The notes: generated from the letters alone by a model not told the origin. A DNA stretch of 64,000 nucleotides from Centrapalus pauciflorus (GCA_020465985.1 JAANYP010007092.1:62001-126000); one strand, 5' to 3'; numbered from the stretch's first letter, positions 34,138 through 48,463 are shown. Translations and numbers: made by a program.

Positions 34138-34472
34138 GAAATTTGGGGAAAATTAAGAACATAATGAAATGGGGTAGGTTTTTGGTTTAGGGTTGGTTAG
34201 AAGTTGGGATGAAAGAATTATCTTATTTTGATTTGTGGACAAAAATATGTATTATCTTCCCAATATATTTTAATTCAACATGCATTTCAGTAAGTAACAA
34301 TTTATATTTTGTAATCATTTTTATTTTTATTTTTTCATTTATGGGTTGACAAATCTTTGATTGGAAAAAAGATTCAACTTTTGCAGCTTGTCTCGTATTA
34401 TTATTTGAGATAAAATATCATTAAAATGTGAAAATTTACTAAAACTTTAAAGGAAAGATTGATTATGATAAT
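34138..34472 (+). other. 3' flank of the DUF1639 gene
   Basis: This is AT-rich DNA after the stop, likely 3' UTR. AATATATTTTAATTCAACATG near 34262 could serve as a poly(A) region. Nothing else was seen. Confidence 0.4.
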
Positions 34473-34900
34473 TAGGGCCGTAAACGAAACGAGCCGAGTC
34501 TGTTAAATCTTGAGCTCGTCTCGTTTAAAAGTATCATGCTCGAGCTCGGCTCGTTTCGAGCTCTATATGTAAAGCTCGAGCTCGGCTCGTGAATAATTAT
34601 TCGGCTTGGGCTTGACTCGTTTATTATATAAATTAATTTTTTAATTAGTTTTTTATAATCTATTTATATATTTATATGTTTTATATTTATTTAATCTATA
34701 TATTATATATTTATTAATTAAAAACTATATTTATATATGAGCTCGTTTAGGTTCGCGAGCTTGATATGCGAAACTCAGGCTCGTTTATTAAACGAGCTCA
34801 TATTTAGGCTCGAGTTCGGCACGAGCTCGTTTAACTCGAGTTTTTTTTTCGAGCTTTTAGCGAGTCGAACTCGAGTAGCTCGGCTCATTTACACCCCCTG
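34473..34900. mobile_element. hAT-like MITE, 428 bp, GAGCTCG-rich
   Basis: The ends TAGGGCCGTAAACGA and (reverse complement) CAGGGGGTGTAAATGAG are hAT-like. The flanks ATGATAAT (34465-34472) and ATGATAAC (34901-34908) form an 8-bp target duplication with one mismatch. The arms are rich in GCTCGAGCTC and GAGCTCGGCTCG, with an AT-rich core. It is the uninterrupted relative of 28105-30990. Confidence 0.8.
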
Positions 34901-35184
34901 ATGATAACAAATATGAAATATTTTATAAAAGTAAAATGGTCTAGATGGTATCCACGTGGTTATATCTTGGGCTAAAGTTCGTACAATTCTATTCTATTTT
35001 TTAATATGTATCGATATTATATATGAACTTTTTTCTTACTCACAAGGTACATGTATTTTAGTTTTTTCATCTAACATGGTATGTTTTTACAAAACCAGAC
35101 TTTATTTATATTAAAAACCAGACTCTGTGTAAATATATCATAGTGAAATAAAAAACAAAAATACATATACTACATCATATCGAT

Positions 35185-35830
35185 TAGGGATGAGCATTTG
35201 GACCAAAAAAACCCAAAAACCGGATCGGACCAAACCGTTATTAATGAAATTGGTCTGGTTTCGGTTTCTTTAAAATCACTATTTCGGTTTTCCGGGTTCG
35301 GTACACCGGTTTTCGGTTTTTAACCCGGCCCAAACCGGAATTTAAATTTTATGTTATCAATTTGAAAGTTTATGTTATATTGTTATTTTTTGTAGTCCAT
35401 AAAGAAACAAATTTTCTAAATATTATTTCTAAATCATATAAAAAGTATATGTAATAGTTATTGAGCTTTTTCGTAAATATATAACCATGTAAAAGTCTTT
35501 TTAACGATGTAAATATTTTTTTATAGAGATAAAATATAAAAAACTTAATATAAGTAAGATATGTTTGATATTTTATTTTGTTCAAAGAAAATGTGACAAA
35601 CTTGATAATTTAATAAAAAGAAATAGTTGAGGAAGAAAGATAAACAAAACATTAAAACATTTATAAAACTTGTACCGGTTCCAACCGATCCAAGAACCAA
35701 AAAACCGGACCGGACCGGACCAAACCCGTATTACAATATTGGTCCGGTTTTCGGTTTTCTTATTTCCATAATTTTGGTTTTTGGTTTTTTTTTTCGGTTC
35801 GGACCGGTTTAGTCCAAATGCACATCCTTA
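35185..35830. mobile_element. hAT-like MITE, 646 bp, GGTCCGGTTT-rich
   Basis: The ends TAGGGATGAGCATTTGGACC and (reverse complement) TAAGGATGTGCATTTGGACT are flanked by the perfect 8-bp duplication ATATCGAT (35177-35184 and 35831-35838). The subterminal parts are built of ACCGGACCGGACC and GGTTTTCGGTTTT strings; the core is AT-rich with no ORF. Confidence 0.92.
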
Positions 35831-35838
35831 ATATCGAT

Positions 35839-36359
35839 ACATTGCTATTATGCAACATCATTAACCAATTGGGCTTGGGCTTCAAATTTTTTCAGACCAT
35901 TTAGGAAAAAAGACATTCGCAAGCCCACTATGACATTGTAATCTCTCATCTTTGCTCCAAACGCTCCAGTGGGTTGAAAGTTGAAACCTAGTAAATTAAA
36001 ATGATATTAACGAGGTTTTTAAACCGTGCGTTGTAACGAGATTGAAATATGTTAAGTTTCTATAAATATATTGATAGTCGAAGATTGTATGTAAAAAAGT
36101 AAAATGTCTTTTCTAAAAATGCATTGTCAAAAGTATTGTAAAAAAACTCCAAATTCAATGTATGTTTTTAAGTACAAATACACAAAACCTACGGTAGAAA
36201 AGTGATGTTTATCGCTAAATAATTTATGTTGCAATAATAATAATATGTTCATAATAGTTATTAATAGAATTTGTGTAAAAACCAAATGTTATCGGTGAAT
36301 ATATTTTCTTTATTAGAGTTTTTTACTTACCTATTTAACGAGTTTGTGTTGATATATTT
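35839..36359. other. Intergenic DNA, nothing recognised
   Basis: No gene, termini or array were seen. There is a short GC-richer patch near 35920-35975. Confidence 0.5.
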
Positions 36360-37069
36360 TTTTGTAAGGAAATTTCATATATATCATTGTAAACATTCAT
36401 TATTACACATATATCCTTACAAATTTTTTTATTACGTATATTCTTTTAAACCTGTAAAATTCATTAATATATCCATAATATCTAATTTATAATTAGAGTA
36501 AATTATAAAAATGGTCTCTGTGGTATGATTGAAATTATGGATATAGTCCCAAGTCTCTAAAAATTACATAATGGTCCCTCGAAACAATATTTACTTGCAA
36601 AAGTGGTTCCTCTTTCTCATAATTCTTTTCTAAATGACGGTTTTGCTATTTTCTCAATAACATCTTTGGTCCTTCAACTATGTAATTTATTTCCAGTTTT
36701 AGTCCTTTACATGAAGTTTTACTTTATGTTTAAATTTAAGAAACTTATTATTATTATTATTATATTTTTATTTTTTAAAATATATTGTTTCATTATTAGA
36801 ATTATCCTAATTTGTATATTTAAATTTATTTAATTTACGTCTTTTTTATATATCAAGTTTCTTTATTAAAATTTTATATTTCTTATGTTTTATTTGTAAG
36901 AATATTTGTACATTTTTATCTTTTATACATTTTCATATAAATATTTAATTATGTTAATATATTTTTATTTAATTATAATTTTTATGAGACAAGTATAAAT
37001 ATTCGGACATTTTAATTTAATTATTTTGTAAAGTATAGTGACACTCATGGTATCAATTTTTTCTAATTA

Positions 37070-37250
37070 TTTCCACAACAGATCAAATAGCAATGGATAC
37101 GAGTATACGACTATTCCAACAGTTAGACCTTTCTTTGCAGATCCATTCTTTTTCCTATTCAAGCTCAACCATTTGTCTTTGTGTTTTCACATCGAGAATT
37201 ATTTGCAGATGAAGAGATGTAAAAAGGGCTTCTTCTATAAGATTCGGGTT
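37070..37250 (+). pseudogene. ycf2: Plastid ycf2-like fragment
   Basis: One frame reads PFVFVFSHRELFADEEM followed by a stop and KGLL; a shifted frame just upstream reads RPFFADPFFFLF. This matches the C-terminal part of plastid Ycf2 as I know it. A one-base shift and a TAA in place of a Ser codon break it. Confidence 0.65.
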
Positions 37251-37574
37251 TTATAAGTTATTTTAAAGAATAAGATTTTCGTCAAGCGTAATCAAAGGAT
37301 CTATGCGCGCGTAAAATGGTTATTTAGGGCACCGTCTCAAGGAAATCCCATTCACCGCTTTTTTTTTATACAAATGGAAGATTTTCCCTTTCCAATATCC
37401 GACCTAATCAAAGTTTTTTTATATATTAAAGATTGGTTGGGTAAAAAGCGAGAATTCAAAATTTAGATCAACCACTCCAAATAAAACTATTCTTATAATC
37501 TTATTTGATTGAAGTTACAACTTAGAATAACCTCAGTTGATTGAATTATGATACAAAGACGAAAAAGGATCGAA

Positions 37575-37710
37575 TAATCATATGGAACAAGAAAACTCTG
37601 TGAAAAGATGGTGGTTCAATTAGATGTTATTTAAGAAATAGTTCAAACACAGATGTAGGCTAAGTAAATCAACGGGCAGTCTTGGTCCTATTGAAAATGC
37701 TAGCGAAAGT
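37575..37710 (+). pseudogene. accD: Plastid accD N-terminal fragment
   Basis: The frame reads KRWWFN, stop, MLFKK, stop, then CRLSKSTGSLGPIENASES. This matches the N-terminal start of the plastid acetyl-CoA carboxylase beta subunit, with two in-frame stops. Similarity ends abruptly after SES. Confidence 0.75.
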
Positions 37711-37877
37711 AAAGATTAGCAATTAATGCAAAAACAGCCAATTGGAAAGCAAGAGTCATGCTTTTAATCCTCCAAGCTACCAAAAAATGAACTATACTAT
37801 TTGATCCCTATCTCTTTATTTCATTTCTATGATCGATGATCATAGATGACCTCTTTACTAGATGATAGTAGGTACAT

Positions 37878-37975
37878 TTCAAATAATCTATGCAGCTTCA
37901 ACATCTCTCGGCCAACATAATTTTGAAAAAAGAATAGCACATTCATCCGTATCTCAAAAAAAAGGAAAAAGAATC
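37878..37975 (+). pseudogene. ndhD: Plastid ndhD-like fragment
   Basis: The frame reads IIYAASTSLGQHNFEKRIAH and SSVS, as in a conserved part of plastid NdhD, then diverges into a lysine-rich nonsense stretch. Confidence 0.75.
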
Positions 37976-38050
37976 GACCGTTTAAGTATTCGAATTTTAA
38001 TAGGTAAATGAGTTGAACAGATGTATAGCATATGTATCCACCTATATTGA

Positions 38051-38149
<99 letters not shown>

Positions 38150-39171
38150 TAATTTATTTATTCCTTTACTTGTTGTTTGTGGATGTAAAATAAAGTCTCA
38201 TTCAATAGAATGTTGTTTAATATAAAAAATTGTTTAATTTTAATTTCAAATAATCTATTTTGTTATAAGTAATAAATTTTAATTAACACCTACTATTCTA
38301 TTCATTTTATTCTGATTATTTTGTTACATTAATATGTTTCGATTTAATTACAAAGTATACAAACCAAAATAAATCTGTCAAAGTATACAATCCAAAACGT
38401 ATACGTTTCGTTAAATCAAAACATATAAATATTTATGTTAAGTTTATATAATCTATATATTTTACTTAAAAGTTATAATTAATTTGAAATGTATTAACGT
38501 TACAAATATTTAAGTAATGTTAAGTTTATATATTTTTTCTTTAAAATTAAGTCAAAACTAGAAACTTAAAAAAAACATTTAAATGAAAATGAATAAAATG
38601 TGAAGTTTACATATTTTTATTACAAATTATAATTAAATCGAAATGTGGTAAGAACGAAATAATTAAAAAACGAACAAAGTACTAAGTTTTAATTGAAACG
38701 TATTAATGTTACAAAATATTAAAATAAAAAATAAATAAAATACTAATTTGAATCCAAACATATCAACATAAAAAATATTTAAATCAAAATGTCTAATCCT
38801 TAGTTTTTTTATTTTTCTTAAAAAGTATAATTAAATCAAAATATATTAGCGTAATGAAATAGTTAGATGAAAACATATAAAAGATCAAAATGAATAAATA
38901 TTTTATCAAATGAAACGTAAGATAAATAAATTTTAATAAATAATGTGAAAATATAAGAAAAACGTAAAATAAACAATTTAAATATTATGGTAGAGATAAT
39001 TTTTAATTAACGAAAAATCAATATATTTAATTACATAAATATATATATATATAAATAAAAATCTATAAATAGCAATAATAATAATAATAATAAATTTAAA
39101 CAAAAGGTGAAAATCTATAAAAAGGACTAAATTTGAAAATAAATTACATAGTTCAGGGACCAAATTGTTAT

Positions 39172-40730
39172 GAGAAAATTACTGATTTGGTCCCTGTGGT
39201 TTGTCCATTTTTGCTGGTTTGGTCATTTAAGATCAAAAATTACTCCATTGGTCCCTATGATTGTATTTTTGTTGCATGGATAGTCCTTTTGCTAGACGGA
39301 CGTTAAGTGTGTGAGGTTAGTTGACTTTGTCAATGGTTATTTTGGTAAAATACTCACTTTCTCTCCTCACGTTTTCCTAATAAATTAATATCCTCTTTCT
39401 TCTTCTTCTCCATTTATTCACCCATCATTTTCTCCTTCTTTTTTTTCCTGGTTTTTCAATTGATCAACACAATGCCTTGCTGATGCGGAAGAGTAGCAAT
39501 AGTAAAAACATCTTGGACGTCTCAAAACCCTGGTCGTCGATTCTACAGTTGTCCTCATCAGGTAACTTTGTTGTCTGTTGTTGTTGGAATGTTTAAACAT
39601 GTACTGGTTTGTTTGTTTCGTTTTGTGTTACTGAAAATTTATACTCTTTTTATCACAGGGTTCTAATTGTATGTTTGTAGGATTGGTTGATCCTCCAATG
39701 TGTCCAAGATGTGTTCAAATAATACCCGGGTTGTTTGAGGGTCACTAAATGCTTCACAAGAAAATCAGAACGTGGAACACAAACCAATAATCGAAGCATG
39801 AAGCCAGATGGAAAACAAACTGGCTTCAAAAAACTAAGGAACATAATTTACAAAATGATTTCGAAAACCTTAGAACCGAAACCTAAAATCAATGGAAACC
39901 AAAGTATGATAAACACACACATGAACAAACCTTTTGCTTCCTTTGATGAGAACCGTTGAACAAGCCCTAGATATTGAAGCAAGATTAAAAAAATCCTTCG
40001 TTTGAAGCCACAGGCATTCGTATCCCTTCGATTCAAAAACCCTTTGTTCGAATCCCTTCGATTAAGAAGCCCTGGTCGCTCGAATCCCTTGCCCATCGAT
40101 GAGAATTTAAAAGAGTTGATCGAACAGGAAAACCATCCTACGAAAACCCTCGAAGTAAACACACACATGTAAAGTATTTGATCCATCGAGTATCACGATG
40201 ATGATCATTTACATTTAGTGTGTACTCATCCATCACCTTCGATGATTCTTTACCGAGAAAACACCATTGTTTTCCAATTTACACTCCCATTTGTCTCACA
40301 GTTCTCCTCTATTGGGTACCCAAATGCCGCCATACATTTCTAGGTGGACTGTGTTAGAAATCTATCTCAACGTCTAAACTCACCGACCCATTTTTCACGT
40401 CAAAATGAAATAGATTATTGCTCACCAATCTCGAGAAAAAAGACAAGAAGGGTGAATAAATGGAGAAGAATGAGAAAATGATGGGTGAATAAATGGAGAA
40501 GAAGAAGAAATATGATATTTATCAGGAAAATGTGAGGAAAGAGAGTGAGTATTTTACCAAAATAACCATTGAGAAAGTCAACTAACATCACAAACTTAAC
40601 GTCCGTCTAGCAAAAGAACTATCCATGCAACAAAAATACAAGCATAGGGACCAATGGAGTAATTTTTGATCTTAAAGGACCAAACCAACAAAAATGAACA
40701 AACCACAAGGACCAAATCATTAATTTTCTC
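39172..40730. mobile_element. Pack-MULE-like element carrying a zf-GRF gene fragment
   Basis: It starts GAGAAAATTACTGATTTGGT and its right end, reverse-complemented, reads GAGAAAATTAATGATTTGGT. The arms pair for about 280 bases, including GACGGACGTTAAG, AATGGTTATTTTGGTAAAAT and TCTCCATTTATTCACCCATC. It is nested in the right arm of the larger MULE. Between the arms is a spliced-looking GRF zinc-finger fragment plus other sequence (about 39735-40440) with short open frames on both strands. No target duplication was confirmed. Confidence 0.8.
39472..39748 (+). pseudogene. zf-GRF domain gene fragment with intron
   Basis: The ATG at 39472 begins MPC, then a TGA, then CGRVAIVKTSWTSQNPGRRF and YSCPHQ. 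A GT-AG intron runs 39562-39658, and the second exon gives GSNCMFVGLVDPPMCPRCVQ and IIPGLFEGH before a stop. The four cysteines and the NPGRRFY core match the GRF zinc finger (PF06839), a small nucleic-acid-binding module common in short plant proteins. The in-frame TGA between the first two cysteines argues for a pseudogene. The kept intron shows capture at DNA level rather than from RNA. Confidence 0.75.
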
Positions 40731-41009
40731 TTTAGATAATGACAAAATCTTTATTCAAAAAAAAGTTAAGAAAAAGATGGACCATTTTTGAGGGATCGTT
40801 TATGTAATTTTAAAGACCAGAGACCATATCCATAATTTCGACTAAACCACAGGGTCCATTTTTGTAATTTACTAATTATTAAATCATTTAAATAATACAA
40901 ACTATCATTTTCATAATTTATTTATTTGTAAATCCTTAAATTACCTATCTTCAAATCAACGCATATATCTTTATCAACGCCTCTTTTCCACCATTACTAC
41001 ATACATACA

Positions 41010-41755
41010 TACATACATACATACACACATGTAAGAAATCGTGGATGAAAAATAGATGGAACAAACTTGGGAATCTTGGATGATATTTGTGATCGTGTTT
41101 ATACACTTTCCTCTAATAATATTTGCCCTCAATGGGTAACCAAATATTGTTAAGGATAATCACACAAAAATGCATTGCTTGTGTTTGTGTGTGTGTGTAT
41201 TGCTATTAACCAACAAAAATTAAGTGGATAAAATTAGTTAACTTCCCATTCAACCAACTAAAGTGGTTGAAACCGTCATTATCTTAACAATGACCTTACC
41301 TTAAAAGCACCCAAGGCTGTTAAGATACAAACTCTACATTAACAGCACCAAGACTGTTAAGATAACAATGTCCATGCTGTTAAGATAAACAATAACAATG
41401 CTGTTAAGGTAGCTATTACAATGTTGTTAAGCAGTCTTATCTTAACATCCTTTGTCTTCACAACCATCTTTTGTCTTAACAATTTAAACTTAACATCAAG
41501 CTTTCTCAATGAAGTTAACACATCCTTTGTCTTAAGGCACCAAGACCGTTAAGATAGCAATGTCTAACCACTACTAGGGGCTCCGCCCCTTAGACCCCGC
41601 AAAGGGACGCAACCCACTTGACCCCGCTATACCACACAGGTCTTGACTTTGACCAAACTTATACAAGTGTGCACTCCGTACCTCCAAAACTCTTTCTAGT
41701 TCCAACCAAAGTCAATTAACTTTGTCAAGAAATTACACTAAAATAACAACAATAC
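41010..41755. other. Insert within the repeat unit; GTTAAGAT repeats and a GC-rich palindrome
   Basis: Relative to the sister copy at 42830-42860, this 0.7-kb piece is extra, between a CATACATA tract and a CACACA tract. It has many CTGTTAAGAT-type phrases in both orientations (41295-41570) and a palindrome AGGGGCTCCGCCCCTT near 41576. The class is not recognised; a Helitron-like origin was considered but the ends do not fit. Confidence 0.45.
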
Positions 41756-42254
41756 ACACACACACACTAAATCAGATACTTAAATCTGTAGATAAATAAT
41801 TAATTGAAAAGGGATATTATAAAATTCATTTAAATGTAGAAGAAGAAAATAAAAAGTAAGAACCCAAAAAGATTAAAATAATTAGTTATTGTGTTGATAT
41901 ATTTTGTTGCCAGAGAATTCATATGTATCCTTGTAAACATTACTTATTACACATATATCCTTATAAATTTTCTTATCACATATACATCCTTTTTTACCTT
42001 TAAAACTCATTAATATATCGAAATATCTAGTTTATAATTATTAAATCATGTAGATAATACTACATATCATTTTCTTAATTTATTTATTTAGATATATTTT
42101 TTTTTTGTGAGAGAATTTCATATATGTCCTAGTAAACATTCCTTATTACACATATTACAAAGTTTCTTATTACATATACATCATCCTTTTAAACCTTTAA
42201 AACTTATTAATATATCCAAATATCTAATTCATAATTATTAAATCATTTAGATAA

Positions 42255-42686
42255 GGGTTAAGGTCATTTTTGACCATTCAACTTTCATATTTGTCTCATT
42301 TAACCATTAAACTATTTTTTGTGCACATTTAGTCATTAAACTTTAGTTTGATGTGCTATTTTGATAAAATGATAGTTTAATGATTAAATGTGTACAATAT
42401 ATGATAGTTTAATAGTTAAATGTGTACAATATATGATAGTTTAGTGGTCAAACGTGTACAAAATGTGATAGTTTATTGGCCAAATGTATATGATTACAGT
42501 GGTCAAATATTGACAAAAATATTTTAGTGGTTAAATGTGTACATTAAAACAAGTTTAATGGTTGTGTAAAAAAAATAGTTTAGTGGTTAAATGGGACAAA
42601 TATGAAGTTAATGGTTGTGTAAAAAAAATAGTTTAGTGGTTAAATGGGACAAATATGAAGGTTGGATGGTCAAAAATGACCTTAAC
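42255..42686. mobile_element. MULE-like MITE, 432 bp, with 9-bp target duplication
   Basis: The ends read GGGTTAAGGTCATTTTTGAC and, reverse-complemented from the right, GTTAAGGTCATTTTTGACCA, continuing with CAACYTTCATATTTGTC. A perfect TTTAGATAA lies on both sides (42246-42254 and 42687-42695). The interior is a run of about 40-bp tandem repeats (ATGATAGTTTAATGGTTAAA type), and a 52-bp unit near the right end is doubled. Confidence 0.9.
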
Positions 42687-42965
42687 TTTAGATAATGCAA
42701 AATATCATTTTCTTAGATTATTTATTTGTAAATCTAAAATTACCCTTTACTAACAAAACAAGAAATGAATATATATCCTTAAAAAATTTTCCTATTACAC
42801 ATATATCTTTGTAAATTTCCTCTTTTCCACCATTACTACTACAAACACACACACACTAAATCAGATACTTAAATATCTAGATAAATAATTAATTGAAAAG
42901 GGATATACTAATCTATTTAAATGTAGAAGAAGAAGAAAGTAAAAAGTAAGAACAAAAAAATTAAA

Positions 42966-43485
42966 ATAATTTAGTTATCCATACCAATGTTGAACTCAAA
43001 TTAACTTTGCCAACAAATTTGAATAATTTGAATTCAATGAGCACTTCTTTGGTCTTGTCTCTAATAAGAGCTCGTTGATCTTTCTTTACGACGAACACTT
43101 TTGTCTTCTACTGACAAGTTTCAAAAAGATTTCCAACTGTCGCTGTCACTGACAAGTCTTGACAGCTAGTATATTTTTTCATTCATTGTCATACAAGTAC
43201 AAAAATCAGGGATCTAAAAAATTTCTCGTAAAATGTTGTTGACATAAATGAAAAAAATACAAAAGTAATTGTTATTAATGATATAAACTATAAAATTAGT
43301 TGATGCTATTAATTATGAAAAATATAAAAAAATGATGTTATATATTAATGATAATTAACAATAAAAAATTGTTAGCTATTTTTTTTAGCATTTGTCCAAC
43401 GTAAAATTATTTTCTAATAATTTAAGTATGTTGTTTAATTTATTTTCTAAATATAAAAATATTATACTCAATCGTTGATATGATT
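42966..43485. other. AT-rich intergenic DNA, nothing recognised
   Basis: No gene or element termini were seen. A short inverted string GACAAGT and CTTGTCA lies near 43110-43165. Confidence 0.5.
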
Positions 43486-43499
43486 AGTATAAAATCATA

Positions 43500-43700
43500 A
43501 AGGAAGAATTTCATATATACCCCTCCAAAACTTCATAATATCATATATACCCAACTTAAAATTTTAATATCATATATATCTCTCTGAAACATCATAATAT
43601 CATATATACCCAATTTTAATAATTAATATCACATATATCCCTCTTAAACACCATTAATATCATGTATACCCAAATTCATTAATTTAATTATTTTTAGAAC
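43500..43700. repeat. Tandem repeat with ATATCATATATACCC phrases
   Basis: Four to five units of about 40 bp, each holding a variant of TAATATCATATATACCC. Similar wording occurs at 27460-27600. Confidence 0.7.
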
Positions 43701-44080
43701 ATTTAAAACTCATATTTAATATTGATTATTATTTAATGACTATTATACCCTTACTTATTTTTCTTTCAACTAAACCTTCAAAATATCATATTTATCCAAC
43801 TTAAATCAAAATATAATATTCCTTTAAATGATTTTATATAATTTATTTTTGCAAACTTTACTATGTAAATTCTTCATAGTAAAACAAATTAACATTAACA
43901 ATAAAAAGTGGTATTATATTTTAGTTTGTTTGTAATCAAATCGTATCGACTTATTATATTTTCTTATTTGTTTTTTTCCTGCAGTTTGCTATATACAATT
44001 AACTGATTATATATTATATTCTTTCTTTTATTTTTCTTTTCAAATTTATAGTTGTATTGCATTTTTTTATTTGGTATATA

Positions 44081-44330
44081 TCTTTTGTTTTCTATATACA
44101 TTAGTTTCTATTTTTTTTTTCAAGTTTGCTTTCATTTTATAATTATTCTTTTTGCTAGTTTATGTTTTTTTTTTACTTTTTTATATATAATCTAGTATTT
44201 CAGTTATAATTTTTTATCCAATTTTATTAGTTGTGTATATTTTGTGTATAATATATAGGATAAAATATATATAATCTTATTGTTAAGATTATTATATTAC
44301 AATATTATTTTATATGTTTAAGTATATAGG

Positions 44331-44387
<57 letters not shown>

Positions 44388-44563
44388 CTATTGTTAACAC
44401 AAAATACACACAACTAATAAAATTGGATAATAAGTTATAATTCAAGTACTAGACTAAATATAAAAAATTAAAAAAAAAAACTAAACTAGAAAAAACAAAA
44501 ATTATAAAACGAAAGCAAACTTGAAAAAAAAAAGAAACTAATGTATATAGAAAACAAAATATT
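44081..44563. mobile_element. Foldback element with about 170-bp arms around a TA-rich centre
   Basis: The left arm (44081-44250) from TCTTTTGTTTTCTATATACA to TTGTGTATATTTTGTGT pairs with the right arm (44394-44563). Both include AGTTTGCTTTC and CCAATTTTATTAGTTGTGT in opposite orientations. The centre contains (TA)n at 44334-44384. No target duplication was verified. Confidence 0.75.
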
Positions 44564-44592
44564 TATACTAGAGTTTAGGTTGTTACAGTATA

Positions 44593-45480
<888 letters not shown>

Positions 45481-48420
45481 AGTATGTTATTTAATATTGT
45501 TATACTTAAATATTTTTTTTTCATTTGGTTGTAATATTTGTTATTATGCGTAAATATATGGATCTGTAATAAACTTGGTGAAATATATATTGATGTGATT
45601 TAGTTGAGTTGTTTATTCATAATTTATTTTAAGAAATCATTCAGGTAATAAACACATGAAGAAAACTATTTAACAGAAGGACAACTTTATCATATATCAT
45701 ATATTAACATTCCCAATCATTTGACTATTTTGTAAAACAAACAAGATTTAAAAAATGCAAAACCTTAAATTCTGTCAATCAAACACCTGACAGCTTGTAA
45801 AAATTTTGATAAATGAAAATATTGCATGATACAAATTTTTTGACAGAATTCAAATCCTAAAAAAATTTACGAACCAAACACCTCATTTGAAGAATCCATC
45901 CTCCAGCAAGTAACATCTTACTCTGACCACCTAACACCATCCACCAACACCACGTCCTTCCTCAAAGAGAGGAATCAAACCCCAAACAAATAATGCTAAA
46001 TTAGATATAGAAGCTCAAACCACTTTGAGATGCTACTAAAATGTATCTATTCATGAAAAATGTTAATTCATTGAAGCTTTCATCAGCTAGTCAAAACCAA
46101 GAACAAAGCCTTCATCTTGGAAACTCAAAGGAGATTCAAACCTAGATTTTGAATGAAAATCAAGCCTAGAACTAGAAATTAAAAGACAAAACAAAACCCA
46201 CAAACAAAATTTAACCTCAAGTGAAACTGGAACAAGAAATCAAAAAACATTCAAACCCATAAAATAATCCAAAATTTTCCTTTGTAACACGCAAATCAAA
46301 TAATCTGAAATCAATTTTCGCAAGAGAAGACACATACCTGAAACGAACAAAACCCGCAATTGTAATTCATCTTGGCTTCTATACAAACCCTAATCCATTT
46401 ATGTTACTGGCTAGGTTCATAAACATGAGCACCGATTTGAGAATAAGAAAAATCGATTCTATGGAGAGTAGCGAGTGATTCGAGGTATGTTCGATTGAGA
46501 GCAATGAGAAACCTATTCATTAACCTTTTTTGATGAGATCAATGAGAGATTTGATTTCTTTTCGACATTTTTCAAGGGATTCAAGAAGATGAGCAATGAT
46601 TCCAATGATTCTTCAAATCTATCAGTTGGATTTGACATTCTTTAATGATTTGAATTTTTTCTTTACATCAGTGACTACAGTGTAGGATCAACAAAGAGAT
46701 CAAAAACCATTTCAAAGCCAATTAGGGTTTCCAATGATGATATCCATATTGAAGAGGGAAAAACACATGGTGGTTCTAGGAGAGCAGATGGAAGATGGCA
46801 AGTCAGGGATTCCATGTAGATGGTGATTCCACATCTCTTCCTCCCTCTCATCTACTGGATATAACATAATTATACATTTTTAAAATATAAAACAAAATCG
46901 AAAAGAATATTTTGAAATATTTTAGAAATAAGTTTCAAAACTAAATTTTTAAAATTAACAGAGATATATTTTTCAATAATTAAATTATAATATCTTATTA
47001 AATACATAATGAAAAATAAAGAAAAAAAGAATCATTTTTTCTCGTGGACCAAAAAAGAAATTAATTAGACCTAAAGTAAAAGGATTAAAATAAAAAAGGT
47101 TAAATTGTCATATAAGAATGTTTAATACCCAACAAACACACAAATAAACTAATGGCAATGGATGGGACGAGGATCTCATTTTTCATCTATGTCCCCGCTT
47201 CTTAATTATCTCTCTCATCCCTATCTCATTCCTGTCGGGGTATAAGTTTATACCCCCATTCCTGTCCCAATCGACGATCGGGGATCACCATCGAGGAATC
47301 AAGTTTTTTTCATACTTTTTAAAAAATTATTAAGTTAAAACTATAAATAGTAGTTTAGTAGAAAAAAATATGTAAATAAACTTTAAAATAAATCAATTCA
47401 TACATATTTGAATTATTTACATATATAAATTATAATTTATGATAAAACTAAAATTGTTAAAGTCATACAAATGCAACATACTATTCTCAATTTACCTAAA
47501 TGACTAATTAACATTTTTATTTGATCGGATGATACTTGTACAACAAATAACTTGTCGATATAGTACGTGTAACCAGTAACCATGCTGATATAACAGTTTT
47601 TGCTGATTCAAATGACAACGTGACACATTTTTAATAACATGATGTTTACGTGAATTTACGTGAATTTTAATCTATATAAATAAATTTGAATATCCATATA
47701 AGCATATGATACTTTTAATACTTCTAAAAACACAAATATAAGATCTTTACCTGTAAAACCGGTAACCAAAAGTATTATCTTAACGATAAATTTTAAGTGC
47801 AAGTACCAATAGGATTTAAAAAACTAACTAGATTAGTCATTTGAGTAACTTCTAGTAAAGTAACATATATTTGTACAACTTTAACCCAAACTAAAGTAAA
47901 TAAAGTATGTAAAATGTTTTTAAAATCTAAAAGAAGAAAATAAAACATAGTATTCAAACTATAAACAAGATATATATTGATATTTAATATATTATATAAA
48001 ATGTAATGAATAATTTACATTGTAAAGTTAAATATAAATAATAATTTACGTTAAAACATAAAATATAACCAGAGGCGGAGATTAAGGTGTTCCACATTCT
48101 AGTCTCATCCCTATTATGTTAATTCGGGGACTTCTTATCTCGATTTCTGATCAACTGGGGCATTCTTTGGTCAAATTGAGGTCAAGTTACGAGTTTTATA
48201 ATCAGGGATGAATTTTATTGCCTAGTAGCATATAAACAATTAAAAAAGCCGCAACTTTTATAATTCTAAATTTAATGCAATTTTATAATTTTATGCAAAT
48301 TTTTATAATCAATTTTAAAATATATCTCAAATTCAAAATTCACGAACTGTTTTATAATCAATTAAAAATGGTCGGGTATTGTCGTTTTTAGACCCTTTTT
48401 TTACATATACCTTCCAGACA
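45481..48420. other. Intergenic DNA, mostly unrecognised
   Basis: No coding gene was found. A stretch with CAAACCCTAATCC and scattered short frames (46000-46850) has the base composition of non-coding gene-like DNA. Around 47150-47300 and 48075-48160 there are GGGGAT/ATCCCC-rich pieces like the ends of old DNA elements, without provable termini. Confidence 0.4.
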
Positions 48421-48463
48421 TCGTCAAAGAAGCTACTAGAACCTCCGCCTTTCTTCTTCTCCA

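Noticed and set aside
39163..40739. 9-bp target duplication around the inner MULE
   Set aside because: The flanks AATTGTTAT and TTTAGATAA do not match, so no duplication is claimed.
41570..41600. GC-rich palindrome as a Helitron 3' hairpin
   Set aside because: The CTAG follows the stem directly with no spacer and the surrounding sequence does not fit Helitron ends.
42297..42680. Regular 40-bp repeats as a CRISPR-like array
   Set aside because: The units are degenerate tandem copies without unique spacers and lie inside a MULE-like MITE in a plant genome.
47150..48170. A complete DNA transposon with GGGGAT-rich ends
   Set aside because: The proposed ends are not inverted repeats of each other and no duplication was found.
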